From JBBTVP01 sp038063175 (GTDB lineage Bacteria > Patescibacteriota > Minisyncoccia > UBA6257 > 1-14-0-10-40-38), in contig JBBTVP010000066.1 in NCBI GenBank assembly GCA_038063175.1, positions 1 through 9,895 of the forward strand: 9,895 bases of DNA. Reading direction: 5' to 3'. Under the pieces are notes generated by a model. That model ran no database searches. It was not told the origin of the DNA and saw nothing but the letters and a program-made list of their open reading frames with translations. Numbering within the stretch: the stretch's first letter is position 1; every line of letters begins with the position of its first letter. Made by a program: the position numbers and the translations under genes. Of the stretch, positions 5,343-9,895 are shown in pieces.

Positions 5343-5375
5343 GGAAGATATGGGTCTATAGTTATATACAAATAC
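5343..5375 (-). promoter_or_regulatory. Weak candidate promoter before murA
   Basis: On the minus strand GTATATAACTATAG gives a TATAAC-type -10 about 20 bases before the murA ATG. The nearest TTG-containing -35 (TTGCGG) is about 20 bases upstream of TATATA, which is too far for a good match. The 90-base gap between the membrane protein and murA is the longest in this stretch, and this is the most promoter-like sequence in it. Confidence 0.25.
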
Positions 5376-5432
5376 AAAAACTCGAGAACCGCAACTGCGC
5401 TCCTCCGTTCACCTGGGATATCGTTACGCACG

Positions 5433-5843
5433 TTACCGGCGAAACACTGATTTCCGAGCAAGGCAAAATGCCATGGCACCTCCTAAGAGATCAAAGCAAA
5501 GGTCAGAGATAGTATCCGCATGACTGAATTGAGGGGGAGCTGGAGCGAGAATCCCATAGAGCACGAACTCATAGACTTCCCAAGCAGCTCCGGCAAGTGC
5601 GGTGAGCGCGAGAATCGCGAGAAGCCCGCCGATGAATGAATCCGGTGCGGTGAAAAGTCCCGGGCGATGCCTTACGAGATAGAGCCCGATGAGACCGATC
5701 CACAAGCCACCCAAGAAATGGTGAATGTTGTCGAGCCAGGGAATCGTAAGGTACCAACCAAACGAGATCGCGGCTATGTTAATCGCAAGAATAAAGACAA
5801 CGAAAACGAAGAGGAATCGAGGAGATATAAGGACGTTCGCCAT
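5433..5843 (-). CDS. Small four-helix membrane protein, DUF2238/YjdF-like
   Basis: A 136-residue integral membrane protein of unknown function. From the ATG at 5843, hydrophobic segments lie at about residues 8-28, 43-58, 70-98 and 112-128. Polar motifs inside or beside them resemble the DUF2238 (YjdF) family: DNIHHFLGG (38-46), AAWEVYEF (86-93), and DTISDLCFDLLGG (110-122). The paired D/H/E residues at the membrane face suggest an active or metal-binding site, but no activity is known to me. The frame is open up to 5891, which would overlap the end of rpsI by 26 bp; the ATG at 5843 removes the overlap and a charged non-family N-terminus. It follows rpsI by 22 bp and precedes murA. Confidence 0.75.
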   Translation of the reverse strand: MANVLISPRFLFVFVVFILAINIAAISFGWYLTIPWLDNIHHFLGGLWIGLIGLYLVRHRPGLFTAPDSFIGGLLAILALTALAGAAWEVYEFVLYGILAPAPPQFSHADTISDLCFDLLGGAMAFCLARKSVFRR

Positions 5844-5865
5844 TGCTCGAAAAGTTGCCGAACCC

Positions 5866-6300
5866 TTACCGTTTCTGCCACTGCGGTGCACGTCGGGCTT
5901 TCTTTAAACCATACTTCTTTCGTTCCACCATACGGGAATCGCGAGTGATGAATCCTTCCCGCTTCAGTCGTTTTTTCCACTCGGCGTTCAGTTTCACGAG
6001 CGCTTTTGCAACCGCATTTCGGACTGCTTCTGCCTGCGCATTGATACCACCACCGCGCACCATCACGGAAACTCTGACCGCTTCTTTAGTGACCTCGATC
6101 GGAGATAATGCGATGGTACGATGCTTTTCACCGCGAAAATATTCCTGGTATGTCTTACCGTTCACCGTAAAACCAGAGCCGCTTGAGAAGAGCCGTGCAC
6201 GGGCTATCGCTGTTTTTCTTCCACCAGTTGCCTCAACGTACCGTTCGCGGGATTTCCGCTCTTCGGTTTTTTGCGCGGGGACTGTTTTTGTAGTTACCAT
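5866..6300 (-). CDS. rpsI: 30S ribosomal protein S9
   Basis: S9 sits in the head of the small subunit; its C-terminal tail reaches the P-site tRNA. Seen: YVEATGGRKTAIARARLF (21-38), TVNGKTYQEYF (45-55), the glycine-rich VRGGGINAQAEAVRNAVAKAL segment in the core, DSRMVERKKYGLKKARR and the terminal QWQKR (most bacteria have QFSKR). The 144 residues include ~20 extra at the N-terminus relative to the short bacterial form. It follows rplM by 68 bases, the conserved L13-S9 pairing. Confidence 0.97.
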   Translation of the reverse strand: MVTTKTVPAQKTEERKSRERYVEATGGRKTAIARARLFSSGSGFTVNGKTYQEYFRGEKHRTIALSPIEVTKEAVRVSVMVRGGGINAQAEAVRNAVAKALVKLNAEWKKRLKREGFITRDSRMVERKKYGLKKARRAPQWQKR

Positions 6301-6316
6301 GATTGAATGCTTTTTT

Positions 6317-6340
6317 CTTATTCCCTATCTTATACCCTAT
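6317..6340. repeat. Tandem 12-mer between rplM and rpsI
   Basis: CTTATTCCCTAT (6317-6328) and CTTATACCCTAT (6329-6340) are adjacent copies with one mismatch; a decayed third copy may follow. They fill much of the 68-base spacer. On the minus strand the spacer is purine-rich (AGGAGGGTAG near the rplM stop), but that is too far from the rpsI start to be its ribosome binding site. Confidence 0.5.
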
Positions 6341-6368
6341 TTCTTACTTCCTGTTCTCTACCCTCCTG

Positions 6369-6710
6369 TCACCGCTCGATCACGAGACGTTTCAGGCGTC
6401 CGGTACGAAGTCGGTTCTTCGGAAGCATGTTATATACCGCACGCCGAATTACCTCTTCAGGTGATTCCTTAAACACAATTTTCATTGGTTTCTTCCGAAG
6501 GTGCCCCATGTATCCGGTGTGACGTTTATAATCTTTTGTTTCAAGTTTACTACCCGAGAAGAAAACTTTAGCCGCATTTTTCACGGTGACGTGATCGGTA
6601 CCCGAAATACGCCGTTCGTACGACGGGTGTAATTTCCCCTGGAGGATCACCGCAATCTTTGATGCGATCCGACCTACCCGCTCCCCTGTTGCGTCAATTA
6701 CGTGGTTCAT
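6369..6710 (-). CDS. rplM: 50S ribosomal protein L13 (short form)
   Basis: An early-assembly protein of the large subunit. Seen: VIDATGERVGRIASKIA (4-20), VKNAAKVFFSGSK (43-55), KRHTGYMGHL (62-71), and AVYNMLPKNRLRTGRLKRL (91-109). At 113 residues it is shorter than the ~142 of E. coli: the N-terminal ~15 residues and the C-terminal tail after the LKRLVIE segment are missing. From memory, similarly short L13 is frequent in Patescibacteria, so this is probably lineage-typical and not a broken gene. The leader is AT-rich and repetitive, without a Shine-Dalgarno. Confidence 0.96.
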   Translation of the reverse strand: MNHVIDATGERVGRIASKIAVILQGKLHPSYERRISGTDHVTVKNAAKVFFSGSKLETKDYKRHTGYMGHLRKKPMKIVFKESPEEVIRRAVYNMLPKNRLRTGRLKRLVIER

Positions 6711-6785
6711 GTGAATATTCGCTAATATACTAATTTTCGTTAATATACAAATTGGTATATTGAATTTTCATTCGTATATTTGGGA
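6711..6785 (-). repeat. AT-rich tandem repeats in the rplQ-rplM spacer
   Basis: The 75-base spacer consists of degenerate repeats. On the minus strand two adjacent 18-mers beginning GTATATTAACGAA and GTATATTAGCGAA agree at 15 of 18 positions, preceded by related AATATAC units. Several TATATT strings could serve as -10 boxes, but none has a convincing -35, so a promoter for rplM-rpsI is possible and not shown. Confidence 0.45.
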
Positions 6786-7121
6786 TTACTTTACAAATTC
6801 AATGATCGCAACGGGAGCGCCGTCACGCTTCCTCGTTTCCGTCCGCTTCGTGATCTTAAGGTATCCGCCCCGCCGCTCGCGGTAGCGTGGTGCGATGTCA
6901 TAATACATTTTTTCGGCAGAATCCTTAGGAAGCTTTGCGAGGAGCATACGGAGACTCGCGAGATTCTGGCGTTTTGCAACCGTAAGGAGTTTCTCCACAA
7001 ACGGACGCACCTCTTTCGCGCGCGCGACCGTGGTTTCAATCCGTTCCCTCATAACAAGGTTTGCGGCGATACTCTTCATAAAAATTTTCCGGCGACCCCG
7101 GATACGGTTGAACTTTCTCAT
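6786..7121 (-). CDS. rplQ: 50S ribosomal protein L17
   Basis: L17 lies near the exit tunnel on the solvent side of the large subunit. Seen: RKFNRIRGRRKIFMKSIAAN (2-21), ERIETTVARAKEVRPFVEKL (26-45), DIAPRYRERRGGYLKI (about 75-90), and the terminal AIIEFVK. The 111 residues lack the usual first few (MRHR...) of the family, so the N-terminus is trimmed by about six residues. No in-frame upstream start exists, because the frame meets rpoA coding sequence. It starts 5 bases after the rpoA stop, the standard rpoA-rplQ coupling. Confidence 0.97.
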   Translation of the reverse strand: MRKFNRIRGRRKIFMKSIAANLVMRERIETTVARAKEVRPFVEKLLTVAKRQNLASLRMLLAKLPKDSAEKMYYDIAPRYRERRGGYLKITKRTETRKRDGAPVAIIEFVK

Positions 7122-7126
7122 GGCAA

Positions 7127-7948
7127 CTATGCTTCGTCTTCTGATTCAGCTGCGTCGGCCTCGGTTTCTTCGCCTTTTTTTGACTTGGCTTTTTTAGCGG
7201 CTCGTTTTTTCTTACCTTCTTTTTTGTCATCGAGAGGAATGACTACCGGTTCAGTGGCTTCAATTGCGCCAATCTTCGTAAAGAAGTCCTGGAGAATTCT
7301 CGCTGACTTTCTAAGAGCTTGCGACGGAGTGATGCTACCGTCAGTCTCGATCGTAATCCGAAGCCGGTTGTAGTCCGTCCGATCGCCGACACGCATATTC
7401 TCTACGTCAAAGTTTACTTTCGTAACCGGAGAGAAAATAGCATCGAGCGCAATAACTCCAATCGGAAGCTTTTCGGAACGTCTCGCTTCAGCGGGAACAT
7501 ATCCTAATCCTTTTTCAATGGTAAGTTCCATGCTAAATTCAGCGCCTTTATCCGTCACCGTCGCAATGTGGGCATCCGAGGTGATCACCTCAACTTCGGA
7601 ATTTCCCTCGATGTCGCCTGCAGTCACTTTCCCCTCACCTTTAAACTTCAAGGAGAGAATTTGTGGTTCGCTTGTGTGGATCCGGAATCGCACTCGCTTC
7701 AGGTTTAAAATAATCTCAACCATGTCTTCGGCAACCCCGGGAATCGTGCTGAACTCGTGACTTACTCCTCCCACTTTGATCTGGGTGATAGCGCCGCCGG
7801 GGAGCGACGAGAGGAGTACCCGACGAAGTGCGTTACCGACGGTAACACCGTAACCGGTGTAGAGACCTTCAATTTCAAACACGCCAACGTTCCCATCTTC
7901 GGAGATGGTTTTAATGGATGCGGAATCGCTCAAATATTCGTATTTCAT
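7127..7948 (-). CDS. rpoA: RNA polymerase alpha subunit lacking the C-terminal domain
   Basis: The alpha N-terminal domain dimerises and nucleates RNA polymerase assembly. Seen: GVFEIEGLYTGYGVTVGNAL (22-41) followed by RRVLLSSLPG (42-51), IPGVAEDMVEIILNLK (69-84), EKGLGYVPAE (145-154), and VENMRVGDRTDYNRLRI (182-198) followed by TDGSITPSQAL (202-212). The conserved domain ends near residue 232. The family usually continues with a flexible linker and a helix-hairpin-helix C-terminal domain to ~315-330 residues. Here only a 34-residue tail follows: lysine-rich at 242-258, then acidic at 260-273. The stop is followed directly by rplQ, so there is no room for the missing domain downstream. Contacts to UP elements and class I activators should therefore be absent. 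Confidence 0.97.
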   Translation of the reverse strand: MKYEYLSDSASIKTISEDGNVGVFEIEGLYTGYGVTVGNALRRVLLSSLPGGAITQIKVGGVSHEFSTIPGVAEDMVEIILNLKRVRFRIHTSEPQILSLKFKGEGKVTAGDIEGNSEVEVITSDAHIATVTDKGAEFSMELTIEKGLGYVPAEARRSEKLPIGVIALDAIFSPVTKVNFDVENMRVGDRTDYNRLRITIETDGSITPSQALRKSARILQDFFTKIGAIEATEPVVIPLDDKKEGKKKRAAKKAKSKKGEETEADAAESEDEA

Positions 7949-7953
7949 GTTTT

Positions 7954-8577
7954 TTATTTCACGACTTTTGAATAATAATCGACGACCATGTTCACATCAA
8001 ACGATGTGTCAAAATCTTTCGGCATGCTCGCCACCTTGCCCTCAAGTGTTTCTTTATTCAAGGAAAGCCAGGTTGGTGGCTCGTAGGTTTTCATGGTTTC
8101 GGAAAGATTCTTTAATCCCGCGTGTTCTTTTGACTGGGGCCGGATCGTAATCACATCACCTACGTGAACGCGATAAGAAGGTATCGTAACCCTTCTTCCG
8201 TTTACGAAAAGGTGCCCGTGACCGACGAGTTGTCGCCCGACCGCACGCGACGATGCAAACCCAAGACGATAAGCGACGTTATCAAGGCGACGCTCGAGTA
8301 GGGAAAGGAAGATATCTCCGGTCACCGCGGGGTTTTTTATGGCCTCTTTAAATACACGTTTCAGCTGCGCCTCGCGAAGCCCATAGCTCCACTGGAATTT
8401 CTGCTTTTCCTGTAATTGCTGGCCAAATTCTGAAAGCGGACGTTGACGGTCTTTGCCGTGTACTCCTGGTGGGTGTGGCCGGCGTGCGTTCACGCATTTT
8501 GGTGACTGGCAACGAGTGCCCTTGAGAAAAAGTCTCGTACCAAGCCGCCGTTCGCGTTTTTCTGTGGTGTTGAACAT
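7954..8577 (-). CDS. rpsD: 30S ribosomal protein S4
   Basis: S4 nucleates 16S rRNA folding, and in many bacteria represses its own operon. Seen: RLGTRLFLKGTRCQSPKC (11-28), HPPGVHG (35-41), EFGQQLQEKQKFQWSYGLRE (50-69), and the S4 RNA-binding domain from about 96 with RRLDNVAYRLGFASSRAVGR (96-115), HGHLFVNGRRVTIPSYRV (120-137) and GDVI. Zinc-type S4 has four cysteines near the N-terminus; only the second pair (C23, C28) remains here, so zinc binding is doubtful. The 207 residues match the family. It starts about 38 bases after rpsK with no Shine-Dalgarno; the leader carries a TTTAAA-rich repeat shared with the rpsM-rpsK spacer. It is 5 bases from rpoA. Confidence 0.97.
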   Translation of the reverse strand: MFNTTEKRERRLGTRLFLKGTRCQSPKCVNARRPHPPGVHGKDRQRPLSEFGQQLQEKQKFQWSYGLREAQLKRVFKEAIKNPAVTGDIFLSLLERRLDNVAYRLGFASSRAVGRQLVGHGHLFVNGRRVTIPSYRVHVGDVITIRPQSKEHAGLKNLSETMKTYEPPTWLSLNKETLEGKVASMPKDFDTSFDVNMVVDYYSKVVK

Positions 8578-8580
8578 AGG

Positions 8581-8602
8581 AAATATTTAAATCTTTAAAC
8601 GT
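8581..8602. repeat. TTTAAA-rich repeat, rpsK-rpsD spacer copy
   Basis: Bases 8581-8602 (AAATATTTAAATCTTTAAAC plus two) match 9087-9108 at 19 of 22 positions. Both copies sit in short spacers before an S-protein gene. They are AT-rich and partly palindromic. Confidence 0.5.
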
Positions 8603-8615
8603 TGAAATATGATGC

Positions 8616-9071
8616 TCATACGCGCCGCACCTTCGGTGGTCGTGGACCGTTGTGGGGAATGGGGGTGACATCTCTGATTGAAAGAAGGGTGAATCCTCGG
8701 TTTGCGAGTGATCGGAGTGCGGAATCCCTGCCACCGCCAATCCCCGAGACGAGCACGTGAACATTCATAGGCCCGGTCTTTTGTATTTTTTCTGCGAGTG
8801 CTGCAACCACTTTCGCCGCAGCAAAGGGAGTTGCTTTCTTCGGACCAGAAAATCCGAGCGCTCCCGCCGAACTCCACACAATGAGATTTCCTTTTTCGTC
8901 GGTGATCGAAATAATCGTGTTGTTGTAGGACGCCGCAACGTAGACGCGGCCGGTTTCAAACCGCTTCGAAGAAGAGGGCTTTGCCGCGCTTTTCACGATT
9001 GCATCTTCAACAGCCGCTTTTTCTTTGAGCGCTGCTTCGCCGGTTTGAGCTGCTACTTTTTTCTTTCCCAT
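8616..9071 (-). CDS. rpsK: 30S ribosomal protein S11
   Basis: S11 lies on the platform of the small subunit near the mRNA exit. Seen: GRVYVAASYNNTIISITDEK (41-60), WSSAGALGFSGPKKATPFAA (66-85), VHVLVSGIGGGRDSALRSL (104-122), and DVTPIPHNGPRPPKVRRV (134-151), all hallmarks of the family. The first ~37 residues are an extra lysine/alanine-rich extension, giving 151 residues instead of ~129. It starts 44 bases after rpsM with no Shine-Dalgarno. Confidence 0.97.
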   Translation of the reverse strand: MGKKKVAAQTGEAALKEKAAVEDAIVKSAAKPSSSKRFETGRVYVAASYNNTIISITDEKGNLIVWSSAGALGFSGPKKATPFAAAKVVAALAEKIQKTGPMNVHVLVSGIGGGRDSALRSLANRGFTLLSIRDVTPIPHNGPRPPKVRRV

Positions 9072-9086
9072 AAATCGTGAGGATTT

Positions 9087-9108
9087 AAATATTTAAATGT
9101 TTAAATAT
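9087..9108. repeat. TTTAAA-rich repeat, rpsM-rpsK spacer copy
   Basis: Partner of the copy at 8581-8602, with three mismatches. It contains ATTTAAATATTTAAAT, a low-complexity near-palindrome, in the 44-base spacer before rpsK. Confidence 0.5.
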
Positions 9109-9115
9109 GAGTGCA

Positions 9116-9499
9116 CTATTTCAGTTCCACTTTCCGTTTACCGCTTCCTGCGGTCTTCCGGACATTTCCGCGAACCGTGCGCGAATTTGTCTTCGTCCGC
9201 TGTCCGCGAACCGGAAGTCTCCGCGAGTGTCGCATCCCGCGGTACGCACCGATTTCTTTGAGCAGCCCTATATTCTGCTTGATTACCTGCCGGAGCTCTC
9301 CTTCTACCTTATGATGCTTCTCCATGTATTCTTGGATCCGATTTACTTCTTCGGGAACGAGCGTTTTTGTCCGCTTCGAAGGATCAACATGCGCCGCCTC
9401 GAGAATTTTTTTAGAAAGCGAATGACCCACCCCGTAGAGATAGGTGAGCGCGATGTCGATTCTCTTTTCGTCTGGAATATTGACTCCGCTAATACGCAT
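9116..9499 (-). CDS. rpsM: 30S ribosomal protein S13
   Basis: S13 is in the head of the small subunit and bridges to the large subunit; its tail contacts P-site tRNA. Seen: RISGVNIPDEKRIDIALTYL (2-21), GVGHSLSKKIL (23-33, helix-hairpin-helix), IGAYRGMRHSRRLPVRGQRT (83-102) and TNSRTVRG (104-111), followed by a basic tail. The 127 residues are standard. The ATG at 9499 has AAGGA 8 bases upstream, overlapping the rpmJ stop region, so the two genes are translationally linked. Confidence 0.98.
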   Translation of the reverse strand: MRISGVNIPDEKRIDIALTYLYGVGHSLSKKILEAAHVDPSKRTKTLVPEEVNRIQEYMEKHHKVEGELRQVIKQNIGLLKEIGAYRGMRHSRRLPVRGQRTKTNSRTVRGNVRKTAGSGKRKVELK

Positions 9500-9504
9500 A
9501 TTGG

Positions 9505-9618
9505 TTATCCTTGCCGTTGCTTATGTTTCGGAATATCGCAAATAACGTGCACGCGCTTTCCACGGCGCACTACCTTACACTTTGCGCAAATTTTTTTCAC
9601 CGATGATCGAACTTTCAT
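9505..9618 (-). CDS. rpmJ: 50S ribosomal protein L36
   Basis: A 37-residue zinc-ribbon protein of the large subunit. The sequence begins MKVRSSVKKICAKC and ends CDIPKHKQRQG. The four zinc ligands are all present (C11, C14, C27, H32), so this is the zinc-type form. It lies between infA and rpsM in the usual order, with 5 bases to rpsM. An inverted repeat ends only 3 bases before its ATG and would hide the start region in the mRNA; no Shine-Dalgarno is visible. Confidence 0.97.
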   Translation of the reverse strand: MKVRSSVKKICAKCKVVRRGKRVHVICDIPKHKQRQG

Positions 9619-9619
9619 G

Positions 9620-9677
9620 AATAGCCACTAGCCATTAGAGTATGGCCACTAGTGGCTAGTGGCTAAACCCTAGTGGC
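9620..9677. repeat. TAGTGGC-type inverted repeat between infA and rpmJ
   Basis: TAGCCACTAGCCA (9622-9634) and TGGCTAGTGGCTA (9653-9665) are perfect 13-bp inverted copies 18 bases apart. Within lies the 12-bp palindrome GCCACTAGTGGC (9645-9656), which can form an alternative structure; a further unit TAGTGGCTC is at 9671-9679. The 16-mer at 9650-9665 is identical to 2272-2287. In the mRNA the stem ends 3 bases before the rpmJ start. Confidence 0.75.
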
Positions 9678-9683
9678 TCTTTT

Positions 9684-9895
9684 TTAGAGCCTCCGCACGA
9701 TTCTCCCTCTCGTCTTGTCGTACGGGGTCATCTCGAGAATCACCCGGTCACCGGGAAGGATTTTAATGTAGTGGAGACGCATTTTGCCCGCGAGGTGCGC
9801 GAGTATCACCTCTCCGCTCGCCAAGCGTACCCGAAAGGTAGTTGCCGGAAGCGCTTCCTCAACCGAACCATCCACCCGCAGCATTCCGTTAGATC
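9684..9895 (-). CDS. infA: Translation initiation factor IF-1 (5' end outside window)
   Basis: IF-1 binds the A site of the small subunit during initiation. The S1-like OB fold is recognisable: GSVEEALPATTFRVRLASGE (6-25 from the ATG at 9884), VILAHLAGKMRLHYIKILPG (26-45), DRVILEMTPYDKTRGRIVRR. From the internal ATG at 9884 it would have 66 residues, about six short of the family. The frame stays open to the window edge (Ser-Asn-Gly before the ATG), so the true start probably lies just beyond 9895. First gene of the visible ribosomal cluster. Confidence 0.95.
   Translation of the reverse strand, partial: SNGMLRVDGSVEEALPATTFRVRLASGEVILAHLAGKMRLHYIKILPGDRVILEMTPYDKTRGRIVRRL

Noticed and set aside
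5844..5891. Upstream start for the membrane protein overlapping rpsI
   Set aside because: It would add 16 polar residues not expected for the family and overlap the end of rpsI; the ATG at 5843 gives a clean 22-bp spacing.
1891..9607. Long plus-strand open frames opposite ribosomal, murA and mreB genes
   Set aside because: All are antisense to highly conserved genes and show no family features of their own.
2195..9677. TAGTGGC repeats as a CRISPR array or insertion-sequence ends
   Set aside because: The units are only 7-16 bases, lack regular spacers, and no transposase or cas gene is present; there are only two sites in the window.

Overview
The window reads as a chromosomal segment of a Patescibacteria/CPR bacterium, most likely of the Parcubacteria group. 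This rests on recall of family features, not a search: reduced ribosomal proteins (short L13 and L17), an RNA polymerase alpha subunit without its C-terminal domain, few Shine-Dalgarno sequences, very tight gene packing, and a diversity-generating retroelement (DGR) of the type common in these phyla. Genes end with TAA, TAG and TGA, so TGA is a stop here; this argues against the recoded Gracilibacteria/Absconditabacteria.

Right and centre (about 1637-9895) is housekeeping, all on the minus strand. Reading leftwards from the right edge it runs infA (5' end cut by the window), rpmJ, rpsM, rpsK, rpsD, rpoA, rplQ, rplM, rpsI, a small four-helix membrane protein of the DUF2238/YjdF type, murA, mreB, a short DNA polymerase III delta'-like gene and frr. 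The first nine are translation and transcription genes in the usual bacterial alpha-operon plus L13/S9 order. murA and mreB make and shape peptidoglycan, and frr recycles ribosomes. Several spacers between these genes carry short low-complexity or inverted repeats; a TAGTGGC-based repeat occurs before both frr and rpmJ.

Left (1-1610) is the interesting part: a DGR cassette without its reverse transcriptase, which must lie outside the window if it exists. It holds an Avd-type four-helix-bundle accessory protein (26-412, plus strand), a template repeat (TR, 413-539, sense on the minus strand) and a minus-strand target gene (902-1498) whose last 43 codons are the variable repeat (VR, 906-1032). 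A direct alignment of TR and VR over 127 bp gives 15 differences. All 15 fall on adenines of the TR sense strand, and none of the 97 other positions differs. This is the hallmark of adenine-specific mutagenic retrohoming. The target gene has a strong promoter (TTGACA, 17 bp, TATATA), a clear ribosome binding site and a strong rho-independent terminator. An extended -10 promoter sits right after that terminator and could drive a separate TR RNA. That RNA would run into the antisense of the avd 3' end, where a large hairpin lies.

Together: the right side is the conserved core, and the left side is a hypervariation machine placed directly downstream of frr, with no integrase or transposase visible.
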